This document shows, one piece after another, positions 21,716 to 30,836 of a DNA stretch of 64,000 nt. The number at the start of each line of letters is the position of its first letter. Position 1 is the stretch's first letter. The notes below the pieces were generated by a model. It did not search any database. It saw only the letters and a program-made list of their open reading frames with translations, and was not told the DNA's origin. Source of the DNA: Cryobacterium mannosilyticum. GTDB taxonomy: Bacteria > Actinomycetota > Actinomycetes > Actinomycetales > Microbacteriaceae. The DNA lies in assembly GCF_004402705.1 (NCBI RefSeq), contig NZ_SOFM01000040.1:1-64000 (forward strand). Reading direction: 5' to 3'. A program made the position numbers and the translations under genes.

Positions 21716-22914
21716 TAGGGGGAGGGGGAAACCGCCCGGTCCTGGACCGTCGCGGGGATGAGGCCGGCAACGGGCTGGTAGCCGCAGCTGGGGTCCTCGG
21801 CGAGGGGATCCCCGGTGACCGCGTAGGCGTGCGACCGGGAGCCGCCGCAGACGGTACGGAATTCGCAGTGACCGCACCGGCCGCCGAATAGATCGGGAGA
21901 GCGCAGCTCCTGGAGTAGCTGCGCCTCCCGATAGATCTCCGGGAAGGGCCGCTCGTGCACGGAGCCCACCGAGACGGGCAGGAACCCGCTCGGATAGACG
22001 AGCCCGACATGGTCGACGAAGGCGAACCCACGACCGGAGTTCACGTCGATCGGGGGCCGGGGCATCCGTCGCCGGGGCTCATCGCCGGTGAGCAGACACG
22101 CCGTGGCCTCCCGCAGGGCGGCGCGCAGCGGACCGACCGGGAACGCCGAGTCGAGGTCGACGACGCCGGCACGCTGCAGGGCGATGCGCCGGTAGTGCGG
22201 CGCCTCAGTCGTCTTGATCGCGACCAGCTCGGAGACGTCGTGCAGCCAGTGCAGCACTTCCTCCTCCTCGTCCGCGGTCAGGGCGTTCAGGAGCTTGCCG
22301 CGGCCCGTGGGCACCAGGAAGAAGACGCTCCACAGGGTGGTGCCCAACTCGAGCACGGTCTTCAGGATGCCCGGCAACTCATGCACGGTGTCGCGGGTCA
22401 CGGTCGTGTTGATCTGCAGCCGGTAGCCCACCTCCCGCACCATCCTGGCCGCGTCCATGGTGTCATCGAAGACGCCGGTGACCCCCCGGAACGCATCGTG
22501 GGTGGCAGCGGATGCGCCGTCGAGCGAGAGCGAGACCGCCTTGGCGCCGGCGTCGTGGAGTTCGACCAGCACCTCCCGGGTGAGGCGCGGAGTGACGGAG
22601 GGGGAGAGGGCCATGCTCAGGCCGAGGGACGCGCCGTGGGCGACCAGTTCGGGCAGGTCGGGCCGTTCGAACGGGTCGCCGCCAGTGAGTACCACCAACG
22701 GCCGCGGAGTGCCGAACGAGGCCAGGTCGTCGAGCAGCTTGCAGCCCTGCTCGGTGCTCAATTCGAACGGGTTACGGCTGCGGATGGCGTCCGCCCGGCA
22801 ATGCGTGCAGACGAGCTGGCAGGCACGGGTGACCTCCCAGATGACGATGAAGGGACGTTCGCCGGCGTCGTGGTGCATGAGCCGGATCGGGCGTTTTGCT
22901 GGTGACAAGGTCAC
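21715..22914 (-). CDS. radical SAM/SPASM protein (TIGR04053-like)
   Basis: The 399-residue protein starts at GTG 22914, set by AGAGG 6 bases upstream; the longer frame lacks a ribosome site. MHHDAGERPFIVIWEVTRACQLVCTHC carries the radical SAM CX3CX2C motif near residues 30-40, with the GGDPFERPDL glycine motif following. The C terminus has a SPASM-type cysteine cluster (GGRCGHCEFRTVCGG ... CGYQP) for auxiliary Fe-S clusters. The family resembles heme-d1/alternative heme synthesis proteins (NirJ/AhbD) and peptide maturases. Here it is divergent from two Fe-S-type regulators and next to nor and nar genes. A role in maturing a respiratory cofactor or peptide is inference. Confidence 0.85.
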   Translation of the reverse strand: MTLSPAKRPIRLMHHDAGERPFIVIWEVTRACQLVCTHCRADAIRSRNPFELSTEQGCKLLDDLASFGTPRPLVVLTGGDPFERPDLPELVAHGASLGLSMALSPSVTPRLTREVLVELHDAGAKAVSLSLDGASAATHDAFRGVTGVFDDTMDAARMVREVGYRLQINTTVTRDTVHELPGILKTVLELGTTLWSVFFLVPTGRGKLLNALTADEEEEVLHWLHDVSELVAIKTTEAPHYRRIALQRAGVVDLDSAFPVGPLRAALREATACLLTGDEPRRRMPRPPIDVNSGRGFAFVDHVGLVYPSGFLPVSVGSVHERPFPEIYREAQLLQELRSPDLFGGRCGHCEFRTVCGGSRSHAYAVTGDPLAEDPSCGYQPVAGLIPATVQDRAVSPSP

Positions 22915-23044
22915 GGATGTCCTCTGCTCTGGGCCGGCCATAACGGCCGGCGGTGCTGCGTGCGGAGGAGAAATGGGTGGTTTCGAGCGACGTCGGGGTC
23001 TCCTGACAGGTCTGTGCCCGGGGCGGTCTACGGCCCACATTTGT

Positions 23045-23070
23045 TTTTACCATAGTTATAGGGAAAACTA
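23045..23070. promoter_or_regulatory. candidate operator in the divergent regulator/radical SAM gap
   Basis: TTTTACC (23045-23051) and GGGAAAA (23061-23067) form 7-bp arms with one mismatch. An overlapping TAGTT/AACTA dyad (23053-23057 and 23066-23070) shares the same patch. It ends 5 bp before the ATG at 23076 and lies in the only AT-rich part of the divergent gap. It is a plausible autoregulatory site of the regulator it precedes. Confidence 0.4.
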
Positions 23071-23075
23071 ATTCC

Positions 23076-23879
23076 ATGCCCACCGACGCGATTGATCCCC
23101 GCAGTCATGCCGTGCTGTCCGGGATCAGCCGGGTCGCCGTGCTCGAGGTGCTGAGGGCAAGCAGCGAGCCGCTCACCGCTGATACCATCGCCGCCCGGGT
23201 GGGGCTGCATCCGAACACGGTGCGTTCCCACCTCGATCGGCTGACCGCGGCCGGGTTCGCCACGGGAGCCGCGGAGGCGCTGGGCAGGCCCGGCCGGCCG
23301 CGACTTCTATTCCGCGCCGCACCATCGCCGGAAGACGCCCCCGAGGACTCCTATCGTGTGCTGGCGGGCATCCTCGCCGAGGGCATGGCCGCCGGTGCGC
23401 CGGATGCTCGGTCGGCCGCACTGAGCGGTGCCGACGCGGCCGCGCTCGCCGGCAGTCGCTGGGGACGCCGGCTCGCCACCGCCTGCAACGAGGCCGACAC
23501 GACGGCCCCCGCCAATGCGGCCGCCCCATCCGGCGGTCGGGCCGACGCGCTCGCACGCGTGGTCGCGGTCCTGGACGAGGTCGGCTTCTCGCCTGTGCTC
23601 GGCGGGCCGGACCACGGCGCGCCCACCGGGATGGCATCGCTCGCAGACGACGCCCCCGTCGTCATCGAATTGCACCGTTGTCCGTTCATCGACGTGGCGC
23701 GCAGCCAGGCCGACATCGTATGTTCGGTGCACCGCGGCCTGATCCAGGGCGCACTCGAGCGCCTCGACGCGCCGTTCGGCCGGGTCACCCTCGAACCGTT
23801 CGCCCGCCCCGGCATCTGCCTGGCCCGCCTCGAGCCCGAACCGCCGGACGCTTCCCTTTCGGCCGCCCACGTTGAATGA
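23076..23879 (+). CDS. SufR-like HTH regulator, probable Fe-S sensor (first copy)
   Basis: This 267-residue regulator of the COG2345/SufR type has a winged HTH at about 15-75 (ASSEPLTADTIAARVGLHPNTVRSHLDRL, then a wing with GRPGRPRLLF). The C-terminal half keeps three cysteines in the pattern expected for a [4Fe-4S] site: HRCPF, IVCSVHRGL and GICLARLE. Proteins of this class respond to Fe-S status, O2 or NO. It is transcribed divergently from the radical SAM gene and followed 7 bp later by a paralogous regulator and then narG. Control of the nar/nir/nor genes is inferred from position and family. Confidence 0.82.
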   Translation: MPTDAIDPRSHAVLSGISRVAVLEVLRASSEPLTADTIAARVGLHPNTVRSHLDRLTAAGFATGAAEALGRPGRPRLLFRAAPSPEDAPEDSYRVLAGILAEGMAAGAPDARSAALSGADAAALAGSRWGRRLATACNEADTTAPANAAAPSGGRADALARVVAVLDEVGFSPVLGGPDHGAPTGMASLADDAPVVIELHRCPFIDVARSQADIVCSVHRGLIQGALERLDAPFGRVTLEPFARPGICLARLEPEPPDASLSAAHVE

Positions 23880-23886
23880 TTGACCA

Positions 23887-24597
23887 ATGACGTCACGGCC
23901 GCCGCCCGGCTATCGCACGCTCGCCTCGTTCAGCAGGATCCAGCTGCTGCACTTCCTCCAGCAGCGCGGCACGATGACCGTGGGTGACCTCGCCGAGGCA
24001 ACCGGGCTGCACCACAACACCACCCGGGAACACCTGCAACGCCTGATCGGCGATGGTTTCGTCACCTGCGAGCCGGAGATCACCGAGACGAAGGGCCGCC
24101 CGCGGATGCTCTACAGCGCCGCCGGCGGCGCCGACCACCAGTCGGGCTGCATCCGTGAGGCGAAGGCCGACGCCGCCGAACGCCGCGGCGACCTGGTGCG
24201 GCGGATGCTGCCCCTCCAGGCCATCCTGCACTCGCCGTTGCAGCGGCAACTCGACGCCCTCGACGACCACCTCGACCAGACCGGGTTCGACGCGACCCTC
24301 GACCCCGACGGCGATCACGTGCACCTGCACGACTGCCCGTACAGCGAGATGGTCAAGGCGCACCCGGAGGTGTGCCGGGTGCACTTTGGCCTGATCAAGG
24401 GCCTGCTCGAACAGGCGGAGGGTCCGCTCGCTGCCGAGGCGCTGCATCCGCTGGTCGAAGCGAACCTGTGCACACTCGACCTGCATCGCGCCGAGCCGGG
24501 TCCGGGCACCGAACCCGAACGTGAATCCGAGCGTGAATCCGAACGTGAATCCGAACGTGAACCCGCAAACATTTATCACGGTGTTTTCGGCTTGTAG
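23887..24597 (+). CDS. SufR-like HTH regulator, probable Fe-S sensor (second copy)
   Basis: The 236-residue paralogue of the preceding gene has an HTH (RGTMTVGDLAEATGLHHNTTREH, then a wing ETKGRPRMLYSA). The same cysteine pattern is in the C-terminal half: HDCPYSEM, EVCRVHFGLIKGLLEQ and ANLCTLDLH. It starts with ATG 7 bp after its neighbour. The tail is a degenerate ERES repeat from a 12-bp DNA array and is probably not functional. It lies 78 bp upstream of narG on the same strand. Two such regulators in tandem may act as a heteromer or read different signals. Confidence 0.82.
   Translation: MTSRPPPGYRTLASFSRIQLLHFLQQRGTMTVGDLAEATGLHHNTTREHLQRLIGDGFVTCEPEITETKGRPRMLYSAAGGADHQSGCIREAKADAAERRGDLVRRMLPLQAILHSPLQRQLDALDDHLDQTGFDATLDPDGDHVHLHDCPYSEMVKAHPEVCRVHFGLIKGLLEQAEGPLAAEALHPLVEANLCTLDLHRAEPGPGTEPERESERESERESEREPANIYHGVFGL
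24511..24565 (+). repeat. 12-bp tandem repeat in the tail of the second regulator
   Basis: About 4.6 copies of gaatccgaacgt in frame encode repeated ERES units near the C terminus. Copies differ by single bases. The unit is a multiple of three, so copy-number change would leave the reading frame intact. Confidence 0.9.
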
Positions 24598-24675
24598 CCC
24601 CCGATCGCGCCCGTGAGACTCGGATGCGAGGTTGTCGCTGACTGCGGCGACGCCCGGCACAGCAAGGGGTACGTC

Positions 24676-27600
24676 GTGAAACCAGCTCAGACCTCCGCCT
24701 TCTCGAAGCCCGCCCGCGGCAAGCCGGCCGGCAAACCCGGCACCGACGGGCCCCTCACCGACACGATCCTGAACCTCGGCCGGTTCCTCCGCCGGGGTGA
24801 GACCTCGCCCGACCTGCGCTCCCTGTTCCTGGAGGGCGGCCGCGACGCCGACAGCTTCTACCGAGACCGCTGGACCCACGACAAGGAGGTACGGTCCACC
24901 CACGGGGTGAACTGCACCGGCTCCTGCTCCTGGAAGGTGTACGTCAAAGACGGCATCATCACCTGGGAGACCCAGCAGACCGACTACCCGAGTGTTGGCC
25001 CCGACTCTCCGGAGTACGAGCCGAGGGGATGCCCGCGCGGCGCGGCCTTCAGCTGGTACACCTACTCGCCGACCCGGGTGAAGTACCCCTATGTGCGCGG
25101 TGTGCTGCTCGACCTCTACCGGGCCGCCAAGGCGAAGACCGGCGACCCCGTGCTCGCCTGGGGCGAGGTCACCGGAAACCCGGAGAGCGCCCGCGCCTAC
25201 AAGAGCGCCCGCGGCAAGGGCGGCCTGGTCCGGGCGAGCTGGGACGAGGCGGCCGAGATCGTCGCCGCCGCCCACGTGCACACCATCAAGGAGTACGGCC
25301 CTGACCGGATCGCCGGCTTCTCGCCCATCCCGGCGATGTCGATCGTGTCGCAGGGGGTGGGCAACCGGTTCATCTCGATGCTCGGCGGCACCATGCTCTC
25401 CTTCTACGACTGGTACGCCGACCTGCCTGTCGCCAGCCCGCAGGTGTTTGGCGACCAGACCGACGTTCCGGAATCCGCCGACTGGTGGAACTCGTCCTAC
25501 CTGATCATGTGGGGCTCCAATGTGCCGGTCACCCGCACCCCCGACGCCCACTTCATGGTCGAGGCCCGCTACCGCGGCCAGAAGGTCATCACCGTCTCGC
25601 CCGACTACGCCGACAATTCCAAGTTCGCCGACGAGTGGCTCGCGGTGCACCCCGGCACCGACGGCGCGCTCGCCCTCGCGATGGGCCACGTCGTGCTCAC
25701 CGAGTTCCTCGTCGACCGGCGCACGCCCCGCTTCGTCGACTACCTGAAGCGCTACAGCGACTCCGCCTACCTGATCAGCCTCACCCCGCGCGGCGACGCA
25801 TACGTGCCCGGCAAGTTCATGACCGCGGATGCCCTGCCCGCCACCGCATCGACCGTCGCCAGCGCCGCGTTCAAGCCCGTGCTGCTCGACCAGGCCGGCC
25901 AGGTGGTCGTGCCGAACGGGTCGATCGGACACCGCTTCTCCGAAACCGACGTCGGCAAGTGGAACCTCGACCTGGAGGGCGTGGACCCGCTCCTGTCCAT
26001 CGCCGACGCGCCGGACTACGACCAGGCCTCCGTCGCCATCGACCTGCCCCGGTTCGATCTGGCGCCGGGCACCGACGAGGTCGGTGAGCAGCACGCGGGA
26101 GGAGCGGGCGTCATCCGTCGCGGCGTCCCGGTGCGGATGGTGGCCGGCCAGCTGGTCACCACCGTGTTCGACCTGCTCCTGGCCCAGTACGGCGTCGGCC
26201 GGCCCGGCCTGCCGGGGGAGTGGCCGACCGGTTACGACGACGCGTCCTCGCCGGGCACCCCGGCCTGGCAGGAGGGCATCACCTCGGTGCCGATGCAGGC
26301 CGCCGAACGGATCGGCCGGGAATTCGCCCAGAACGCCGAGGACTCCGGCGGGCGTTCGATGATCCTGATGGGCGCGGGCACCAACCACTGGTTCCACTCC
26401 GACACCATCTACCGGGCCTTCCTCGCCCTCACCACGATGACCGGCTGCCAGGGTGTGAACGGCGGCGGCTGGGCCCATTACGTCGGCCAGGAGAAGGTGC
26501 GCCCGCTCACCGGCTACGGGCAGTACGCGTTCGGCCTGGACTGGGTGCGGCCGCCCCGCCAGATGATCGGCACCGGCTTCTTCTACCTGGCCACCGACCA
26601 GTGGCGCTACGACGGTCTCTCCGCCGACACCCTCGCCAGCCCGCTCGGCGCGGGCACCTTCGCCGGTCGCACGACGGCCGACTGCCTGGTCGAATCGACC
26701 AAGCGCGGCTGGATGCCCGGCTACCCCACCTTCAACCGCAACTCGCTCGACCTCGTCGACGAGGCGGAGAGGGCCGGCGTCGACCCTGCCCAGTACGTGG
26801 TCGAGTCGCTCGGCGACGGCAGCCTGGCCTACTCGGTCGAAGATCCGGACGCCCCGGAGAACTTCCCGCGGGTGCTCGTCGTGTGGCGCGCGAACGTGAT
26901 CGGCTCCTCCGGCAAGGGCAATGAATACTTCCTCAAGCACCTGCTCGGCACGGACAGTGCGGTGCGGGCGCCGGAGTCGCCGCCCGAGAAGCGGCCGAAG
27001 ACGATGAAGTGGCACGAGACCGCGCCCGAGGGCAAACTCGACCTGATGGTCACCAGCGACTTCCGGATGACGTCGACCACCATCTTCAGCGACGTCGTGC
27101 TGCCGCCGGCCACCTGGTACGAGAAGAACGACCTCTCGACGACGGACATGCATCCGTTCATCCACTCATTCAACCCGGCCATCACGCCGCCGTGGCAGGC
27201 GAAGACCGACTTCGACATCTTCCACATCCTCGCGCAGAAGATCTCCGAATACTCGGTCGAGCACCTCGGCGTGCGGAAGGACATCGTGGCGGTGCCGCTG
27301 CTGCACGACACCCCCGACGCGATGGCCACCCCGCACGGCACCGTCGAATACGACCAGCCGCTCATCCCCGGCATCACGATGCCGAAGCTCGTCGTGGTCG
27401 AGCGCGACTACCCGGCCTTCTTCGACCGGCTCGGCGCTCTCGGCCCGCTGACCGAGAAGCTCGGCATGGTCACCAAGGGCGTCAAGTTCAACCCCGACGT
27501 GGAGGTGGAGTACCTGGGCCGGAAGAACGGCCTCGTCGAAGGCGGCCCGACCGCGGGGCGGCCCCAGCTGAAGACCGCGATCCAGGCCTGCGAGATGGTG

Positions 27601-28464
27601 CTCGCCCTCTCCGGCACGACCAACGGCCGGCTTGGAACCCAGGGCTTCCGCCGGCTGGAGGAGCGCACCGGGATGAAGCTGGCGCACCTGGCCAGCGACA
27701 ACGAGGGCCGCCGCTTCTCCTATCCGGATGTGCAGGGCGCGCCGGTCCCGGTGCTCACCTCCCCGGAGTGGTCGGGCAGCGAGCACGGCGGCCGCCGCTA
27801 CAGCGCCTTCACGATCAACGTGGAACACCTCAAGCCCTGGCACACCCTCACCGGGCGGCAACACTTCTACCTCGACCACGACTGGATGATCGAATTGGGC
27901 GAGCAGCTGCCGATCTTCCGGCCGCCGCTGGACATGCACCGCCTGTTCGACGACTCGATCGTCGGCTCAACCGCCGCGACGGGCGCCGCCGGCTCGAAGG
28001 GCCGCGCCGAGGTCGCCGTGCGCTACCTCACCCCGCACTCGAAGTGGTCGATCCACTCCGAGTACCAGGACAACCTGATGATGCTCTCGCTCTCCCGCGG
28101 CGGCCCCACCATCTGGATGTCCCCGCTCGACGCCGACAAGATCGGCGTGCGCGACAACGAGTGGATCGAGTCCTACAACCGCAACGGCGTCGTCGTCGCC
28201 CGGGCGATCGTCTCGCACCGGATGCCGGAGGGCACGGTGTACATGTACCACGCCAAGGACCGCACGATCAACGTGCCGATCGCCGAGACGAGCGGGATGC
28301 GCGGCGGCACGAACAACTCGCTCACCCGGATCCTGCTCAAGCCGAGCCACCTGATCGGCGGCTACGCCCAGCTGTCCTTCGCCTTCAACTACCTCGGCCC
28401 GACCGGGAACCAACGCGACGAGGTCACCGTGATCCGTCGACGCAGCCAGGAGGTTGAGTACTAA
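24676..28464 (+). CDS. narG: respiratory nitrate reductase alpha subunit
   Basis: This Mo-bisMGD catalytic subunit reduces nitrate to nitrite on the cytoplasmic side. I chose GTG 24676 because AAGGGG lies 6 bases upstream; an earlier in-frame GTG at 24613 has no ribosome site. It gives 1,262 residues, normal for NarG. The FS0 iron-sulfur ligands are His76, Cys80, Cys84 and Cys119, with the same 35-residue final spacing as E. coli. The YDWYADLP segment carrying the aspartate Mo ligand follows. The N terminus lacks a twin-arginine motif, as expected for membrane NarG. The stop directly abuts narH. Confidence 0.96.
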   Translation: MKPAQTSAFSKPARGKPAGKPGTDGPLTDTILNLGRFLRRGETSPDLRSLFLEGGRDADSFYRDRWTHDKEVRSTHGVNCTGSCSWKVYVKDGIITWETQQTDYPSVGPDSPEYEPRGCPRGAAFSWYTYSPTRVKYPYVRGVLLDLYRAAKAKTGDPVLAWGEVTGNPESARAYKSARGKGGLVRASWDEAAEIVAAAHVHTIKEYGPDRIAGFSPIPAMSIVSQGVGNRFISMLGGTMLSFYDWYADLPVASPQVFGDQTDVPESADWWNSSYLIMWGSNVPVTRTPDAHFMVEARYRGQKVITVSPDYADNSKFADEWLAVHPGTDGALALAMGHVVLTEFLVDRRTPRFVDYLKRYSDSAYLISLTPRGDAYVPGKFMTADALPATASTVASAAFKPVLLDQAGQVVVPNGSIGHRFSETDVGKWNLDLEGVDPLLSIADAPDYDQASVAIDLPRFDLAPGTDEVGEQHAGGAGVIRRGVPVRMVAGQLVTTVFDLLLAQYGVGRPGLPGEWPTGYDDASSPGTPAWQEGITSVPMQAAERIGREFAQNAEDSGGRSMILMGAGTNHWFHSDTIYRAFLALTTMTGCQGVNGGGWAHYVGQEKVRPLTGYGQYAFGLDWVRPPRQMIGTGFFYLATDQWRYDGLSADTLASPLGAGTFAGRTTADCLVESTKRGWMPGYPTFNRNSLDLVDEAERAGVDPAQYVVESLGDGSLAYSVEDPDAPENFPRVLVVWRANVIGSSGKGNEYFLKHLLGTDSAVRAPESPPEKRPKTMKWHETAPEGKLDLMVTSDFRMTSTTIFSDVVLPPATWYEKNDLSTTDMHPFIHSFNPAITPPWQAKTDFDIFHILAQKISEYSVEHLGVRKDIVAVPLLHDTPDAMATPHGTVEYDQPLIPGITMPKLVVVERDYPAFFDRLGALGPLTEKLGMVTKGVKFNPDVEVEYLGRKNGLVEGGPTAGRPQLKTAIQACEMVLALSGTTNGRLGTQGFRRLEERTGMKLAHLASDNEGRRFSYPDVQGAPVPVLTSPEWSGSEHGGRRYSAFTINVEHLKPWHTLTGRQHFYLDHDWMIELGEQLPIFRPPLDMHRLFDDSIVGSTAATGAAGSKGRAEVAVRYLTPHSKWSIHSEYQDNLMMLSLSRGGPTIWMSPLDADKIGVRDNEWIESYNRNGVVVARAIVSHRMPEGTVYMYHAKDRTINVPIAETSGMRGGTNNSLTRILLKPSHLIGGYAQLSFAFNYLGPTGNQRDEVTVIRRRSQEVEY

Positions 28465-30147
28465 ATGCGCGTAATGGCTCAAATGTCGATGATCATGAAT
28501 CTCGACAAGTGCATCGGCTGCCACACCTGCTCGGTGACCTGCAAGCAGGTCTGGACCAACCGCACCGGCGTCGAATACGTCTGGTTCAACAACGTGGAGA
28601 CCAAGCCGGGCGTCGGCTACCCGCGTCGCTACGAGGACCAGGAGAAGTGGAAGGGCGGCTGGATCCGCAACAAGCGCGGCCGGCTGAAGCTGCGCTCCGG
28701 CGGCCGGTTGAAGCGCCTGGCCACCATCTTCAACAACCCGGACCTGCCCGTGATCGACGACTACTACGAGCCGTGGACCTACGACTACGACATGCTCACC
28801 AAGGCGCCGCTCAGCACCCAGAGCCCCGTGGCGCGCCCCAAGTCGCTGCTCACCGGCAAGAACATGGACATCAAATGGTCGGGCAACTGGGACGACAACC
28901 TGGGTGGCTCGCAGGAGACCGCGGCCGAAGACCCCATCCTCGCCACCATGAGCGAGCACGTGAAGATGGAGTTCGAGAACACCTTCATGTTCTACCTGCC
29001 GCGCATCTGCGAGCACTGCCTGAACCCCGCCTGCGTCGCGGCGTGCCCCTCCGGGGCCATGTACAAGCGCGAGGAAGACGGCATCGTGCTCGTCGACGAG
29101 GACGGCTGCCGCGGCTGGCGGATGTGCGTCTCCGCCTGCCCGTACAAGAAGGTCTACTTCAACCACAAGACCGGCAAGGCGGAGAAGTGCACGCTCTGCT
29201 ACCCGCTGATCGAGCAGGGCAAACCCACGATCTGCTCCGAAACCTGCGTCGGCCGGCTGCGTTACCTCGGCCTGATGCTCTACGACGCCGACGCCGTGCT
29301 CGCCGCCGCCAGCATCGAGAACGACCAGGACCTGCTCGAGGCTCAGCGCGGAGTGTTCCTCGATCCGTTCGACCCGGAGGTCATCGCAGCGGCGAAGGCC
29401 GAGGGGATGGAGGACGACTGGATCCTCGCAGCCCAGAACAGCCCCATCTACAAGCTCATCTCCGAGTACAAGGTGGCCCTGCCGCTGCATCCGGAATACC
29501 GCACCATGCCCATGGTCTGGTACATCCCGCCGCTGTCCCCGGTGGTCGACGTGATCTCGACCACGAACAACGATGGGGAGGATGCGCGCACCCTCTTCGC
29601 CGCGATCGACAAGCTCCGGATTCCGGTCGAGTACCTGGCCGGCCTGTTCTCCGCCGGCGACGTCGTGCCCGTCGAGTCCTCGCTGCGCAAGCTCGCCGCG
29701 ATGCGCTCGTACATGCGCGACATCAACCTGGGTCGTGACCGGGACGAGTCGATCCCGGAGGCGGTCGGCATGACCGGCACCGAGATCGAGGCGATGTACC
29801 GTCTGCTGGCCATCGCCAAGTACGAGGACCGTTACGTCATCCCCAAGGCGCACGTCGAAACGGCGCGGGAACTGGAAGAACTCGCCTGCTCGCTCGACAC
29901 CGACGGCGGCCCCGGCATGGGCGGTCCCACCGCCGCCACGGCCGCGGGACCGTACGGGAAGACCCCCGGCATGCCCCTGAACGGGACCGTGGACAACTAC
30001 AACGAGATGGTGGGAAAGGGCGGCGAACGCACGAAACCGACAACCCCCGGCCGGGTCAACCTGCTCAACTGGACCGGTGGCGGCGTGCCCGACGGCATGT
30101 TCCCGCCGATCGTTCCGCCCGCCGGGGCCGCCGGGAGCCCCGCATGA
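28465..30147 (+). CDS. narH: respiratory nitrate reductase beta subunit
   Basis: The 560-residue electron-transfer subunit has four cysteine groups: CIGCHTCSVTCKQVW near the N terminus, CEHCLNPACVAACPSG, CRGWRMCVSACPYKK (Trp in place of one Cys marks the [3Fe-4S] cluster of NarH) and CTLCYPLIEQG with CSETCVGR. It moves electrons from NarI heme to NarG. AGGAGG lies 11 bases before the ATG, inside the end of narG. The C terminus is Gly/Pro-rich and slightly longer than in enterobacteria. It overlaps narJ by 4 bp. Confidence 0.96.
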   Translation: MRVMAQMSMIMNLDKCIGCHTCSVTCKQVWTNRTGVEYVWFNNVETKPGVGYPRRYEDQEKWKGGWIRNKRGRLKLRSGGRLKRLATIFNNPDLPVIDDYYEPWTYDYDMLTKAPLSTQSPVARPKSLLTGKNMDIKWSGNWDDNLGGSQETAAEDPILATMSEHVKMEFENTFMFYLPRICEHCLNPACVAACPSGAMYKREEDGIVLVDEDGCRGWRMCVSACPYKKVYFNHKTGKAEKCTLCYPLIEQGKPTICSETCVGRLRYLGLMLYDADAVLAAASIENDQDLLEAQRGVFLDPFDPEVIAAAKAEGMEDDWILAAQNSPIYKLISEYKVALPLHPEYRTMPMVWYIPPLSPVVDVISTTNNDGEDARTLFAAIDKLRIPVEYLAGLFSAGDVVPVESSLRKLAAMRSYMRDINLGRDRDESIPEAVGMTGTEIEAMYRLLAIAKYEDRYVIPKAHVETARELEELACSLDTDGGPGMGGPTAATAAGPYGKTPGMPLNGTVDNYNEMVGKGGERTKPTTPGRVNLLNWTGGGVPDGMFPPIVPPAGAAGSPA

Positions 30148-30836
30148 GACTCCCGAAACTCCCGGGGCGCACGGTGGCGGCGATCGGGCTGTCCGCGGAG
30201 GACGGCCGGATGGCGCACATGGCCGCATCCATCCTGCTCGACTACCCGACCGTGTCGCGCCGCGCGCGGTTCGCGGCCGTCGCCGACTCGGTGACGCTGT
30301 TGCCCGACCCGCTCCGGCACGCCTTCGAGGCCTTCCTGTTTGCGACGGATGCGATGGGCCAGCAGGAACTGGAAATCCACTTCACGGCCACCTTCGACCT
30401 CAAGCGCAAATGCTGCCCCTACCTCAGCTACTACGCCGCCGGCGACACCCGGCGCCGGGGGATGGCGCTCGTTCGGTTCATCGAGGCCTACCGCGCGGCC
30501 GGCTGGGAGGTCGCGGCGGACGAACTGCCCGACTACCTGCCGATGGTGCTGGAGTTCTCCGCGCGCAGCGACTCGCCGATCGCGCAGGAGCTGCTCGCCG
30601 CGCACCGGGACGGGATCGAGGTGCTCCGCTCGGCACTCGAGGCTGCAGCAAGCCCGTACGCCCACGTGGTGGAGGCGGTGTCCCTGTCGCTCCCGCTGAT
30701 CGACGAGGAAACCCGCCAGCGCTACCTCACCCTCGTCAACGAGGGCCCGCCGACCGAGACGGTCGGCATGACCTTCCTCGGCAATCTCAAACCGTTCTCG
30801 CCGTCCGGCGCCTCCAGTGAGGAACTCAGGGTATGA
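30144..30836 (+). CDS. narJ: nitrate reductase molybdenum cofactor assembly chaperone
   Basis: This 230-residue chaperone of the NarJ/TorD class helps insert the Mo cofactor into NarG before membrane docking. Family features are MAASILLDYPT near residue 30, QQELEIHFTATFDLKRKCCPYLSYY and the DELPDYLPMVLEF stretch. It overlaps narH and narI by 4 bp each, as is usual in nar operons. It is cytoplasmic and not part of the mature enzyme. Confidence 0.95.
   Translation: MRLPKLPGRTVAAIGLSAEDGRMAHMAASILLDYPTVSRRARFAAVADSVTLLPDPLRHAFEAFLFATDAMGQQELEIHFTATFDLKRKCCPYLSYYAAGDTRRRGMALVRFIEAYRAAGWEVAADELPDYLPMVLEFSARSDSPIAQELLAAHRDGIEVLRSALEAAASPYAHVVEAVSLSLPLIDEETRQRYLTLVNEGPPTETVGMTFLGNLKPFSPSGASSEELRV

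Noticed and set aside
24567..24586. FNR/CRP-like site AAACA-N10-TGTTT upstream of narG
   Set aside because: The dyad is only 5 bp per arm, lies inside the coding end of the regulator, and lacks the TTGAT/ATCAA core; too weak to list.
23893..27165. A 1,090-residue open frame on the minus strand across the second regulator and narG
   Set aside because: It is the mirror of strongly conserved plus-strand genes in GC-rich DNA; its composition is Arg/Gly/Val/Asp-rich with no domain, and it would overlap narG entirely.
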